Below are positions 1 to 8,042 of a DNA stretch of 64,000 bases, piece by piece; the first letter of the stretch is position 1, and every line of letters begins with the position of its first letter. Source of the stretch: Nocardioides pini (GTDB lineage Bacteria > Actinomycetota > Actinomycetes > Propionibacteriales > Nocardioidaceae); the NCBI RefSeq assembly GCF_026712185.1, contig NZ_JAPPUX010000003.1, positions 496,001 to 560,000 on the forward strand. The letters run 5' to 3'. A program made the position numbers and the translations under genes. The notes beneath the pieces were generated by a model that saw nothing but the letters and a program-made list of their open reading frames with translations, made no database searches and had not been told where the DNA came from.

Positions 1-88
1 TCTCGCCGGGCGCAACAGGGTCGGGAACCAGGTAGGAGGTGCCCTCTGCTGCGGTGCTCCCGGGTCTGCGAGCAGGCGTGACGAGGTC

Positions 89-94
89 TACCCT
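89..94 (+). promoter_or_regulatory. -10 hexamer TACCCT of metB (leaderless)
   Basis: TACCCT ends six bases before the GTG at 101. This spacing puts the predicted transcription start on the start codon. The same arrangement recurs before many genes in the window, which is the main reason for trusting it here. Confidence 0.55.
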
Positions 95-100
95 CGCCAT

Positions 101-1261
101 GTGACCCAGGAGCACCGCAACAAGGCAGGGTTCGAGACGCGTGCGATCCACGCCGGCTACGAGCCCGACGCGATGACCGGGGCGGTCAACCCGCCCATCT
201 ACGCCAGCAGCACCTACAAGCAGGACGGCGTCGGCGGCCTGCGCGGCGGCTACGAGTACAGCCGCTCCGCGAACCCCACGCGTACGGCGCTGGAGGGCGC
301 GCTCGCAGCGGTCGAGGACGGCGAGAAGGGCTTCGCCTTCGCCTCCGGGCTCGCCGCCGAGGACACCATCATCCGGGCGCTGACCCGCCCCGGCGACCAC
401 GTCGTCATCCCCGACGACGCCTACGGCGGCACGCACCGCCTCTTCGACAAGGTCGCCAAGGTCTGGGGCACCGACCACAGCCCGGCGTCGGTCGCCGACA
501 CCGACGCCGTGGCCGCGGCGATCGAGCCGGGCCGGACCAGGCTGGTGTGGGTCGAGACGCCCACCAACCCGATGCTCACCATCGGCGACATCGAGGCGTT
601 GGCCGCGGTCGCCCACGACGCGGGCGCGCTGCTCGTCGTCGACAACACCTTCGCCTCGCCCTACCTCCAGCAGCCGCTCACGCTCGGCGCCGACGTGGTG
701 GTCCACTCCACCACCAAGTACGTCGGCGGGCACAGCGACGTCGTCGGGGGAGCGGTCGTGGTGCGCGACCTCGAGCTCGCCGAGAAGATCGGCTACCACC
801 AGAACGCCATGGGCGCGGTGGCCGGGCCGTTCGACGCCTTCCTCACCCACCGCGGCCTCAAGACCCTCGGCGTGCGCATGGACCGCCACTGCGACAACGC
901 GGAGCGGGTCGTGCAGTTCCTCGACGGGGACCCGCGGGTCGCCGAGGTGATCTACCCCGGCCTCGCCGCGCACCCCGGCCACGAGGTCGCGGCCCGCCAG
1001 ATGAAGCGCTTCGGCGGCATGATCTCCTTCCGCGTCGCCGGTGGCGAGGAGCAGGCGCTGGCGGTGTGCGAGCGGGCCGAGGTGTTCACCCTCGGCGAGT
1101 CGCTCGGTGGCGTCGAGTCGCTCATCGAGCACCCCGGCCGGATGACCCACGCCAGCGTCGCCGGCACCGACCTCGAGGTCCCCGCCGACCTGGTCCGGCT
1201 CAGCGTCGGCATCGAGACCGCCGACGACCTCGTCGGCGACCTCGACAGAGCCCTGGGCTGA
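101..1261 (+). CDS. metB: cystathionine gamma-synthase (Cys/Met metabolism PLP enzyme)
   Basis: Cytosolic PLP enzyme that condenses an activated homoserine ester with cysteine to make cystathionine for methionine synthesis. The 386-residue length is normal. Family landmarks are GFETRAIHAGYEPD at the N-terminus, the YSRSANPTR stretch, and the PLP lysine in STTKYVGGHSD (about K206). The GTG at 101 is chosen because an ATG at 99 runs straight into TGA and because of the -10 at 89-94. The DUF202 gene follows after 3 bases, so they are probably cotranscribed. Cystathionine gamma-lyase and O-acetylhomoserine sulfhydrylase are close relatives, so substrate choice is inferred. In M. tuberculosis metB (Rv1079) also neighbours greA and mca. 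Confidence 0.9.
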   Translation: MTQEHRNKAGFETRAIHAGYEPDAMTGAVNPPIYASSTYKQDGVGGLRGGYEYSRSANPTRTALEGALAAVEDGEKGFAFASGLAAEDTIIRALTRPGDHVVIPDDAYGGTHRLFDKVAKVWGTDHSPASVADTDAVAAAIEPGRTRLVWVETPTNPMLTIGDIEALAAVAHDAGALLVVDNTFASPYLQQPLTLGADVVVHSTTKYVGGHSDVVGGAVVVRDLELAEKIGYHQNAMGAVAGPFDAFLTHRGLKTLGVRMDRHCDNAERVVQFLDGDPRVAEVIYPGLAAHPGHEVAARQMKRFGGMISFRVAGGEEQALAVCERAEVFTLGESLGGVESLIEHPGRMTHASVAGTDLEVPADLVRLSVGIETADDLVGDLDRALG

Positions 1262-1264
1262 GAC

Positions 1265-1582
1265 GTGGCCGAGGCACCCGACCCGCGCTACCTCCTGGCC
1301 AACGAGCGGACCCTCCTCGCCTACGAGCGCACCGCGATCGGCCTCGTCGTGGCGGCCGTCGGCGCCCTCAACCTGCTGGACGACACCTGGCCCCACGTCA
1401 CCCTCGGCATCGCCCTCCTCCTCGCCTCGGCGCTGACCGCGGGCGTCGGCTGGCACCGCTACCGCCAGGCCGAGCGGGCGATCCGGGCCGGCACCGACCT
1501 CCCCTCGGGGGTCGGCGTGCAGGTCGTCGTGCTCGCCGTGATCGCGATCATCGTGGTGGTCGGCCTGACGGTGCTGGTGTGA
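1265..1582 (+). CDS. DUF202 (YidH-like) membrane protein
   Basis: A 105-residue membrane protein of the DUF202/YidH family. The family signature near the N-terminus is visible as RYLLANERTLLAYERTAIGL, followed by three hydrophobic segments (about residues 25-41, 48-64 and 82-105). The biochemical role of this family is not established. It starts with GTG 3 bases after metB, and its stop overlaps the GTG of the next gene by 4 bases (GTGA). It therefore sits in the middle of a tight metB-DUF202-mutL operon. Family assignment is firm; function is unknown. Confidence 0.85.
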   Translation: MAEAPDPRYLLANERTLLAYERTAIGLVVAAVGALNLLDDTWPHVTLGIALLLASALTAGVGWHRYRQAERAIRAGTDLPSGVGVQVVVLAVIAIIVVVGLTVLV

Positions 1583-2985
1583 GCGCGGTCGTCTGCGTCG
1601 ACTTCGGATCCACCTGGACGAAGGCGGCGCTGGTCGAGCTGGACAGCGGACGCCTCCTCGCCACCGCGAGCCACCCCACGACGCTCCCGGGGCCCGACGG
1701 TGACGGCGACGTCCTCGACGGGTACGACGCCTGCGTCGCCGCGCTCGCCCAGCAGGACCCGCGAGCGCTGGACGCCGACGTCCTCGCGTGCTCCAGCGCG
1801 GGCGGCGGGCTGCGCATCGCGGTCGTCGGCAACGAGGAGCTGGTCACCGCGGAGGCCGGCCGCCGGGTCGCGCTCTCCAGCGGGGGCAAGGTCGTCCTGG
1901 TCCTGCACGGCGGTCTCGACGACACCGGGCTGGCCGAGCTCCGGGCGGCCGAGCCCGACGTGGTGCTGCTCGTCGGCGGCACCGACGGCGGCAACGCCGA
2001 GGTGCTCGAGGGCGATGCCCGGTTCCTCGCGGGCCTGCCCTGGCCGGGGCCCGTGGTGGTGGCCGGCAACGTCGAGTCCCAGCCCGTGGTGGCGGACCTG
2101 CTCGCCGGCTCGGGGACGCCGCACGTGCTCGCCGACAACGTCGTGCCCCGCATCGGCGTGCTCGCCCCCGACAGCGCCCGCCGGGCGATCCGCGAGATCT
2201 TCCTCAGCCACGTCATCGGCGGCAAGCACCTCAGCAAGCGCACCGACGCCCGCGGCCGCACGTTCACCTCGATGGTGCGCGGCGCGACGCCCGACGTCGT
2301 GCTGACCGGCGTCGAGCTGCTGGCCCGGGGCCTCGACGACCAGCACCCCGGTGCGGGCGACGTCGTGGTCGTCGACGTCGGCGGCGCGACGACCGACGTG
2401 CACAGCGTCGTCGAGCTCGACCCCGAGGACAGTGGACTGGCTCGCGAGGTCGTCGCCCTCACGCCGGTGACCCGCACGGTCGAGGGCGACCTCGGCATGC
2501 GCTGGTCGGCGGTCTCGACCGTCGAGGCCGCGGGTCGCCACGACCTGCACGCGGCCGCCGTACGCCGCCGCGCGCGGCCCGACCTGCTGCCGGAGGGCAG
2601 CCCCGACCCGGCTGCCGAGCAGGACGCAGACCTCGACATCGCCGCGGCCGCCGTCCGGATCGCGCTGGAGCGCCACGCCGGCCGCAGCCGCGTGGTGGTG
2701 AGCCCGGAGGGGCGCGTGGTCGAGCGCAGCGGCAAGGACCTCCGCGAGGTCGACCTCCTGGTCGGCTCGGGCGGCGTGCTGCGCCACGGCGGCCCCGATG
2801 CCGTACGCCGCGTGCTGGCGCCGGCCACCGGCGACGCCTTCGAGGGCGGGTGGCAGCTGCCGCGGGACCCGCGCGTGGTCGTCGACCACGACTACGTGCT
2901 GGCCGCCGCGGGCCTGCTGGCCCAGGAGCACCCGGTCGCCGCCCACCGTCTGCTGGGTGGTCTCACGACGATGGGCGATCGGTAG
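1579..2985 (+). CDS. MutL/GlmL-family ASKHA ATPase (glutamate mutase L-like)
   Basis: A 468-residue protein beginning VCVDFGSTWTKAAL, the phosphate-1 loop of the actin/hexokinase/Hsp70 ATPase fold. Later motifs include LLVGGTDGG (about residues 134-142) and VVDVGGATTDVHS (about 264-276), as in the GlmL/MutL family encoded beside B12-dependent glutamate or ornithine mutases. It is thought to act as a chaperone or reactivase for such mutases. No mutase subunit gene is present in this window, so its client is unknown. The GTG start overlaps the DUF202 stop. This is not the DNA mismatch-repair MutL, despite the shared name. Confidence 0.8.
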   Translation: MSAVVCVDFGSTWTKAALVELDSGRLLATASHPTTLPGPDGDGDVLDGYDACVAALAQQDPRALDADVLACSSAGGGLRIAVVGNEELVTAEAGRRVALSSGGKVVLVLHGGLDDTGLAELRAAEPDVVLLVGGTDGGNAEVLEGDARFLAGLPWPGPVVVAGNVESQPVVADLLAGSGTPHVLADNVVPRIGVLAPDSARRAIREIFLSHVIGGKHLSKRTDARGRTFTSMVRGATPDVVLTGVELLARGLDDQHPGAGDVVVVDVGGATTDVHSVVELDPEDSGLAREVVALTPVTRTVEGDLGMRWSAVSTVEAAGRHDLHAAAVRRRARPDLLPEGSPDPAAEQDADLDIAAAAVRIALERHAGRSRVVVSPEGRVVERSGKDLREVDLLVGSGGVLRHGGPDAVRRVLAPATGDAFEGGWQLPRDPRVVVDHDYVLAAAGLLAQEHPVAAHRLLGGLTTMGDR

Positions 2986-2988
2986 CGT
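2983..2988 (+). promoter_or_regulatory. -10 hexamer TAGCGT of the AI-2E permease gene
   Basis: TAGCGT overlaps the TAG stop of the preceding mutL-like gene and ends 7 bases before the GTG at 2996. It decides that start over the in-frame GTG at 2987 and gives a leaderless transcript separate from the upstream operon. Confidence 0.5.
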
Positions 2989-2995
2989 GGCCGGC

Positions 2996-4363
2996 GTGAG
3001 CGAGCACAGCGGACCCTCGCCCGACACCCCCGGCGACCGGGAGGTGGAGTCGGGACGGCGGCGACTGTTCGCCGCGCTCGCCCGCGAGGAGGAAGGGCTG
3101 ACCGAGCGCATCGTCGCGCAGTGGGCCCACGGACGCGCCGAACGCCGCTCTGAGCCCGCCTTCCGCACCGGGCCCTCCAACTTCAGTCGCGCCCAGGTGC
3201 CGTGGGGCCTCGACCTCGCCGCCGCCTGGTCGTGGCGGCTCATCGTCATCGTCGTCGCGATGCTCGGCCTGCTGTGGACGATGCGCTTCTTCGCCGTCAT
3301 CACGCTGCCGATCGCCATCGCGCTGCTGGTCAGCGCCCTGGCCGCGCCCACGGTCGTCTGGCTGCGCCGGATCGGGGTGCCGCGCGGTCTCGGGACCGGC
3401 GTGGTGATGCTCCTCGGGCTCGGCACGGTGGCGCTGCTGCTGACCTTCGTCGGCCAGCAGGTCGCCCAGGGAGCGGCCGACCTCGCCGACTCGGTGGTCA
3501 CCGGCCTCGACCAGGTCCGCGAGTGGCTGCGCACCGGACCGTTGCACGTCTCGGACTCCCAGCTCGACGGCTACATCGAGCAGGTGCAGTCCGCGGTCTC
3601 CGGCAGCACCGGCGCCGACGGCATGCTCACCCGGGCCACCGAGGTGGGCACGGCCGTCGGCCACGTGGTCGCCGGGTTCTTCATCGTGCTGTTCTCGACC
3701 TACTTCTTCCTCGCCGACGGCGAGCGCATCTGGTCGTGGCTGGTCCGGATCGCGCCCCGCGCCGCCCGTGAGCGCGTCGACGCCTCAGGACGCGTCGCCT
3801 GGGTGTCGCTGACCCAGTTCGTGCGGGCGACGGTCCTCGTGGCGTTCGTCGACGCCGTCGGGATCATGCTCGTGGCCTGGTTCCTCGGCGTTCCGTTCGT
3901 GGTGGCCATCGGCGTGCTGGTCTTCCTCGGCGCCTTCGTCCCCATGATCGGTGCCACCGTGGCCGGTCTCGTCGCGATCCTCGTCGCCCTGGTCGACCAG
4001 GGCCCGTGGACGGCGCTGCTGATGCTGGGCGGCGTGATCCTGGTCCAGCAGATCGAGGGCCACGTGCTGCAGCCGTTCCTGATGGGTCGCTTCGTCTCGC
4101 TCCACCCGCTCGGGGTGATCGTGGCGATCGGCTGCGGCGTGCTGGTGGCCGGGATCGCGGGCGCGCTGGTCGCCGTACCCCTCGCCGCCGCCGGCAACGC
4201 CGTCGCCCAGCACCTCGCCTCCTACACGGAGGTCGGTGACGACGACCCGGACGACGCGCTCGAGGAGGACATCGCGCCACCTCCCAACGAGCGCGACGAG
4301 ATCCACGACGACGGCCCGCTCGCGGGGCCGGACGACCCCGACGACGAGAGGGACCCCGCATGA
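2996..4363 (+). CDS. AI-2E family transporter (PerM-like permease)
   Basis: A 455-residue integral membrane protein of the AI-2E transporter (UPF0118/PerM) family. A soluble N-terminal stretch of about 80 residues precedes roughly eight hydrophobic segments. The family region LVQQIEGHVLQPFLMGRFVSLHP lies near residues 347-369. The tail is strongly acidic (many D/E after about residue 415). Substrates vary in this family (autoinducer-2, Na+/H+ antiport and others) and cannot be read from sequence. The start at GTG 2996 follows the -10 at 2983-2988. The stop overlaps the ilvA start (ATGA), so the two genes are translationally coupled. Confidence 0.85.
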   Translation: MSEHSGPSPDTPGDREVESGRRRLFAALAREEEGLTERIVAQWAHGRAERRSEPAFRTGPSNFSRAQVPWGLDLAAAWSWRLIVIVVAMLGLLWTMRFFAVITLPIAIALLVSALAAPTVVWLRRIGVPRGLGTGVVMLLGLGTVALLLTFVGQQVAQGAADLADSVVTGLDQVREWLRTGPLHVSDSQLDGYIEQVQSAVSGSTGADGMLTRATEVGTAVGHVVAGFFIVLFSTYFFLADGERIWSWLVRIAPRAARERVDASGRVAWVSLTQFVRATVLVAFVDAVGIMLVAWFLGVPFVVAIGVLVFLGAFVPMIGATVAGLVAILVALVDQGPWTALLMLGGVILVQQIEGHVLQPFLMGRFVSLHPLGVIVAIGCGVLVAGIAGALVAVPLAAAGNAVAQHLASYTEVGDDDPDDALEEDIAPPPNERDEIHDDGPLAGPDDPDDERDPA

Positions 4364-5568
4364 GCGACGAATGCGCCTTGGCCGACATCCTCGCCGCGCG
4401 CGAGATGCTCGAGGGCGTCACGGTGACCACGCCGATGGAGGAGTCGCGGTGGCTGTCCGCCCTCGTCGGCGGACCGGTCTCGCTCAAGTGCGAGAACCTC
4501 CAGCGCACCGGCTCCTTCAAGTCGCGGGGTGCCTACGTCCGCATCGCCCGCCTGTCGCCCGAGGAGCGGGCCCGGGGCGTCGTCGCGGCCTCCGCCGGCA
4601 ACCACGCCCAGGGCGTGGCCCTCGCCGCCTCGACCCTCGGCATCCACTCCACCGTCTTCATGCCCGAGGGGGCGCCGATCCCCAAGGAGAAGGCGACCCG
4701 CGGCTACGGCGCCGACGTCGTGTTCCACGGCCGCTACCTCGAGGACTCGCTCGCGCGGGCCCGGGAGTTCGCCGCCGAGACCGGCGCGGTGCTCATCCAC
4801 CCCTTCGACCACGTCGACATCGTCGCCGGGCAGGGGACGCTCGGGCTCGAGGTCCTCGAGCAGGCACCGGACGTCCGCACGGTGCTGGTGCCCACCGGAG
4901 GCGGGGGGCTGCTCGCCGGGGTGGCGATCGCGGTCAAGGCGCTGCGCCCCGACGTACGCGTGGTGGGCGTCCAGGCGGAGGGCGCTGCCGCCTACCCGGG
5001 ATCGCTCGCGGCCGGCCAGCCCGTGCCGCTGGAGTCGATGAGCACGATGGCGGACGGCATCGCGGTCGGGCGGCCCGGTGACATCACCTTCGCGGCGGTG
5101 CGCGACCACGTGGACGAGATCGTCACCGTCTCGGAGGAGTCGCTGTCCCGTGCGCTCCTCGCGCTGGTCGAGCGGGCCAAGCAGGTCGTCGAGCCCGCCG
5201 GTGCGGCCGCCGTCGCGGCGCTGCTCGACAACCCGACGGGCTTCGAGACCCCGGCCGTCGCGGTGCTCTCCGGCGGCAACATCGACCCGCTGCTGCTCAG
5301 CAAGGTCATCCGCCACGGCCTCGCCGCGGCCGGGCGCTACCTCTACCTCCGGGTGTGCATCCCCGACCTGCCCGGTGGTCTGGCGTCCCTGCTCGCCGAG
5401 GTCGGCGCGGAGGGCGCCAACGTGCTCGAGGTCGCCCACGAGCGGATCTCCCCGTCGCTGACCCTCAACGAGGTCGAGGTGCGCATCCAGCTCGAGACCC
5501 GCGGCGAGTCGCACGCCGAGCACCTGATGGCCCGCCTCCGCGAGCGCGGCTACCGCGTCGACAGCTGA
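4360..5568 (+). CDS. ilvA: threonine ammonia-lyase with C-terminal ACT domain
   Basis: PLP enzyme deaminating threonine to 2-oxobutyrate, the first step to isoleucine. At 402 residues it matches the short form with a single C-terminal ACT domain (about residues 325-402, starting YLYLRVCIPDLPGGL). The PLP lysine is K54 in GSFKSRGA, SAGNHAQG binds the cofactor and substrate, and the glycine-rich PTGGGGLLAG loop binds PLP phosphate. The ATG overlaps the upstream permease stop by 4 bases. The short ACT form is found in both biosynthetic and catabolic enzymes, so feedback control by isoleucine is not certain. Confidence 0.9.
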   Translation: MSDECALADILAAREMLEGVTVTTPMEESRWLSALVGGPVSLKCENLQRTGSFKSRGAYVRIARLSPEERARGVVAASAGNHAQGVALAASTLGIHSTVFMPEGAPIPKEKATRGYGADVVFHGRYLEDSLARAREFAAETGAVLIHPFDHVDIVAGQGTLGLEVLEQAPDVRTVLVPTGGGGLLAGVAIAVKALRPDVRVVGVQAEGAAAYPGSLAAGQPVPLESMSTMADGIAVGRPGDITFAAVRDHVDEIVTVSEESLSRALLALVERAKQVVEPAGAAAVAALLDNPTGFETPAVAVLSGGNIDPLLLSKVIRHGLAAAGRYLYLRVCIPDLPGGLASLLAEVGAEGANVLEVAHERISPSLTLNEVEVRIQLETRGESHAEHLMARLRERGYRVDS

Positions 5569-5663
5569 GCGGCGTACGTCCCGGGCGGTGCCGCAGCCAC
5601 CTTCCGCGCGCCGCGCACGTGGCTCAGCCACCGCTGGCCGGCGACACCCCCCAGGAGCGCCGA

Positions 5664-5719
5664 GGAGCGGTGGCCCAGCCACATCCGACGGTCGGCGAAT
5701 GTGGCTGGGCCACCGCTCC
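5664..5719. terminator. 21-bp inverted repeat between convergent ilvA and greA
   Basis: Arms at 5664-5684 and 5699-5719 are perfectly complementary over 21 bp, with a 14-base loop. They lie between the stops of ilvA (+) and greA (-), so a bidirectional terminator is the simplest reading. No T-tract is visible. A partial relative of the arm, GTGGCTCAGCCACC, occurs just upstream at 5619-5632, which hints that the arm belongs to a repeat family. Confidence 0.7.
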
Positions 5720-5739
5720 AGCGAGGCGGTGACGGTCGC

Positions 5740-6231
5740 TCAGGCCCGGTAGGGCTCCGCGTCGACGATCTCGACGGAGAACTCCTTGCCGGTGGGCGCG
5801 GTGTAGGAGACCGTGTCGCCCTTGCTCTTGCCGTTGATCGCGGACCCCAGGGCGGTCTGCGGGGAGTAGACGTCGAGGGTGTCGCCCTCGCTGAGGTTCT
5901 CGCGGGCACCGAGGAGGAACTTCTCCTCGTCGCCGCCGTCGATGCGGGCGGTCACGACCATCCCGGGCTCGACGACGCCGTCGTTGGGCGGCGTCTCGCC
6001 GACCTCGGCCTTGCGGAGCATGTCCTCGAGCTGGCGGATGCGGGCCTCCTGCTTGCCCTGCTCGTCCTTGGCGGCGTGGTAGCCACCGTTCTCCTTCAGG
6101 TCGCCCTCGTCGCGGGCGGCGGAGATGCGCTCGATGATCTCCTGGCGCTTGGGGCCCTTGAGGTCCTCGAGCTCGGCCTTCAGCTTGTCGTAGGCCTCCT
6201 GGGTCAGCCAGATGGTGCCCTGGTCGGTCAT
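5740..6231 (-). CDS. greA: transcription elongation factor GreA
   Basis: A 163-residue cytosolic factor that binds the RNA polymerase secondary channel and stimulates cleavage of backtracked RNA. It has an N-terminal antiparallel coiled coil (about residues 10-80) with the acidic tip in ARDEGDLKENGGYHAAKDEQ, then a C-terminal FKBP-like domain with SPQTALGSAINGKSKGD. The start at 6231 (MTDQG) is preferred over the in-frame GTG at 6249, because an AGGAG ribosome site sits 7 bases upstream of it and would lie inside the longer version. Neighbouring DUF4307 and mca match the M. tuberculosis order. Confidence 0.93.
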   Translation of the reverse strand: MTDQGTIWLTQEAYDKLKAELEDLKGPKRQEIIERISAARDEGDLKENGGYHAAKDEQGKQEARIRQLEDMLRKAEVGETPPNDGVVEPGMVVTARIDGGDEEKFLLGARENLSEGDTLDVYSPQTALGSAINGKSKGDTVSYTAPTGKEFSVEIVDAEPYRA

Positions 6232-6406
6232 GTCGATGCTCCTGCTCACGTGGTACTGGATGCAGGTGTGCCTCAGCGCCCCTGCATCGGGTCGGTGGTG
6301 TCCTCCGTCCGATCGGAGTCGGCGCGGCGACGGACGTCGGCCAGCGCACCCGGACGGGCAGAACGATCAGGCTATCAAGCCTGCGGCAAAAGTGCAGGCC
6401 GACGAG

Positions 6407-6796
6407 TCAGCGGGGGCGCGGCTGGTCGGGGGAGGTGCAGCCGAGCTTCTCGACGGAGGTGGCCCGGCGCTCGGTGCGGATCACGACCTCGTTGACGCCG
6501 TCGACCGGGGTGAAGGCGAGCTCGCCGACGGCCGTCTTGTCCTCGGCGAGAGCGCGCACGCGACAGCTGGCCTCGACCCCGTCGGCGAGACGCACGTCGA
6601 CGCGCGCCTCGACCTGGTGGTCCCCGGTCACCTCGAAGGTGACGACCTCGGAGCGGACGTCGGGGCTGCCGTGGAACCACGCCGTCCAGCCCAGCCACGT
6701 CAGCCCGACGACGGCCAGGACCACCGCGAGCGCGGCGACCGCCGGGCGCCGCCACCGGGCGGGGGCGCCGTAGCGGTCGGCGAGGTCGGTGGTCAC
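6407..6796 (-). CDS. DUF4307 single-pass membrane protein
   Basis: A 129-residue protein with a short cytosolic N-terminus, one membrane segment (about residues 18-42) and an extracytoplasmic beta-rich domain carrying two cysteines (CRVRALAE and KLGCTSPD). This matches DUF4307, a family found beside greA and mca in many actinobacteria (Rv1081c is the mycobacterial counterpart, from memory). Function is unknown. The gene diverges from mca with 38 bases between the start codons, so their promoters overlap. Confidence 0.8.
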   Translation of the reverse strand: MTTDLADRYGAPARWRRPAVAALAVVLAVVGLTWLGWTAWFHGSPDVRSEVVTFEVTGDHQVEARVDVRLADGVEASCRVRALAEDKTAVGELAFTPVDGVNEVVIRTERRATSVEKLGCTSPDQPRPR

Positions 6797-6821
6797 GCAC
6801 AGAAGCGTAAGTCCCTCCTCC

Positions 6822-6827
6822 TAGACT
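6822..6827 (+). promoter_or_regulatory. -10 hexamer TAGACT of mca (leaderless)
   Basis: TAGACT is followed by 7 bases and the ATG at 6835, with no ribosome site between. It lies in the 38-base divergent gap shared with the DUF4307 gene. Confidence 0.6.
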
Positions 6828-6834
6828 CCAGACC

Positions 6835-7734
6835 ATGGCCCAGCCCTCCGCAGACCGGTCCCGCACCGGCCTCCGACTCATGCACGTCCACGCCCACCCC
6901 GACGACGAGTCGAGCAAGGGCGCCGCGTCGACCGCGAAGTACGTCGCCGAGGGCGTCGACGTCCACGTCGCCACCTGCACCGGCGGGGAGCGTGGCTCGG
7001 TGCTCAACGCCAAGATGGACCGCCCCGAGGTCTGGGAGAACATCACCGAGATCCGCCGTGAGGAGATGCACCGGGCCCGCGACATCCTCGGCATCCGCCA
7101 GGACTGGCTCGGCTTCATCGACTCCGGGTGGCCCGAGGGCGACCCGCCGCCGCCGCTGCCCGAGGGCTGCTTCGCGCTCGTGCCGCTCGAGGAGGCCACC
7201 GAGCGGCTCGTGCGGCTGATCCGCGGGTTCCGCCCCCACGTGCTGACGACGTACGACGAGCGCGGCGGCTACCCGCACCCCGACCACATCCGCTGCCACG
7301 AGGTCTCCGTCGCCGCCTACCGCGCGGCCGGCGACCCGGAGCGCTTCCCCGACGCGGGTGAGCCGTGGCAGCCGATGAAGCTCTACTACCACCACGGCTG
7401 GAGCTGGGCGAAGACCAACGCCCTGCACGAGGCGATGCTCGCCCACGACCTCGAGTCGCCCTACACCGAGCGCCTGGCCAACTGGGAGCGCGAGCCCGAG
7501 TGGGACGAGCGGATCACGACCCGGGTGCCGTGCGGCGACTACTTCGGCGTGCGCGACCAGGCGCTGCTCGCCCACGCCACCCAGATCGACCCCGACGGCA
7601 TGTGGTTCGCGATCCCGCGCGAGATCCAGCAGAAGACGTGGCCCACCGAGGACTACGAGCTGGTCGAGTCGACGGTCGAGACCACGCTGCCCGAGGACGA
7701 CCTCTTCGCCGGGATCCCGACCCCCGCTCCCTGA
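6835..7734 (+). CDS. mca: mycothiol S-conjugate amidase
   Basis: Zinc amidase that cleaves mycothiol S-conjugates of toxic electrophiles to a mercapturic acid and GlcN-inositol. This is the actinobacterial counterpart of glutathione-conjugate detoxification. The 299-residue LmbE-like protein carries the zinc site in HAHPDDES (H21, D24), with HPDHIRCHE supplying the third ligand. TCTGGERGS is shared with the deacetylase MshB. The length, the long C-terminal half and the greA/DUF4307 context favour Mca over MshB. The small membrane protein gene that follows is also adjacent to mca in mycobacteria (Rv1083, from memory). Confidence 0.92.
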   Translation: MAQPSADRSRTGLRLMHVHAHPDDESSKGAASTAKYVAEGVDVHVATCTGGERGSVLNAKMDRPEVWENITEIRREEMHRARDILGIRQDWLGFIDSGWPEGDPPPPLPEGCFALVPLEEATERLVRLIRGFRPHVLTTYDERGGYPHPDHIRCHEVSVAAYRAAGDPERFPDAGEPWQPMKLYYHHGWSWAKTNALHEAMLAHDLESPYTERLANWEREPEWDERITTRVPCGDYFGVRDQALLAHATQIDPDGMWFAIPREIQQKTWPTEDYELVESTVETTLPEDDLFAGIPTPAP

Positions 7735-7757
7735 ACGGGAGGTGGGACACTGGGGGC

Positions 7758-8036
7758 ATGCTCGACCTGCTGATCATCGCGCTCGCGGACGACCCGACGC
7801 CGAAGGACACCGAGGTGAAGGCGGGGCCGCTGGGCTTCGCCGTGTGGATCTTCATGATCATCGCGGTCGTGATCATCGCGTTCAGCCTGGTCAAGCAGCT
7901 GCGCAAGGCGCAGGCCGCCAAGGACGCCGGCGTCTACGGCGACGAGCCGGTGCAGCGCTCCGAGGAGCCTGACGCCCCGGGCACCCCGGGCACCCCGGGC
8001 ACCCCGGGCACGACCGCCACCACCGACGAGCGCTGA
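7758..8036 (+). CDS. small single-pass membrane protein downstream of mca
   Basis: A 92-residue protein with an acidic N-terminal stretch, one membrane span (about residues 25-45, GFAVWIFMIIAVVIIAFSLV), a basic stop-transfer (KQLRKAQAAK) and a low-complexity tail. The tail is encoded by four tandem 9-nt units at 7976-8011, giving PGT repeats. A GACACT hexamer 6 bases before the ATG suggests its own leaderless start. It probably corresponds to the small protein found after mca in other actinobacteria; no function is known. Confidence 0.75.
   Translation: MLDLLIIALADDPTPKDTEVKAGPLGFAVWIFMIIAVVIIAFSLVKQLRKAQAAKDAGVYGDEPVQRSEEPDAPGTPGTPGTPGTTATTDER
7976..8011 (+). repeat. 9-nt tandem repeat (CCCCGGGCA x4)
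   Basis: Four exact copies of CCCCGGGCA inside the 3' end of the small membrane protein gene, coding for PGT units. The unit is a multiple of three, so copy-number change would lengthen the tail without a frameshift. Confidence 0.9.
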
Positions 8037-8042
8037 GGCTCC

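Noticed and set aside
1..99. Minus-strand frame starting ATG at 99 and running off the left edge (MARVDLVTPARRPG...)
   Set aside because: It could be the start of a divergent gene, but it has no recognisable motif, weaker GC3 than real genes here, and no -10 or ribosome site upstream. Sequence left of the window would decide.
1579..2985. DNA mismatch repair MutL
   Set aside because: The N-terminal loop is of the ASKHA ATPase type (DFGSTWTK), not the GHKL type of mismatch repair MutL. Only the name is shared.
1459..3534. A 691-codon minus-strand frame crossing three plus-strand genes
   Set aside because: It spans gene boundaries and has low-complexity composition. The plus-strand genes are all recognised families.
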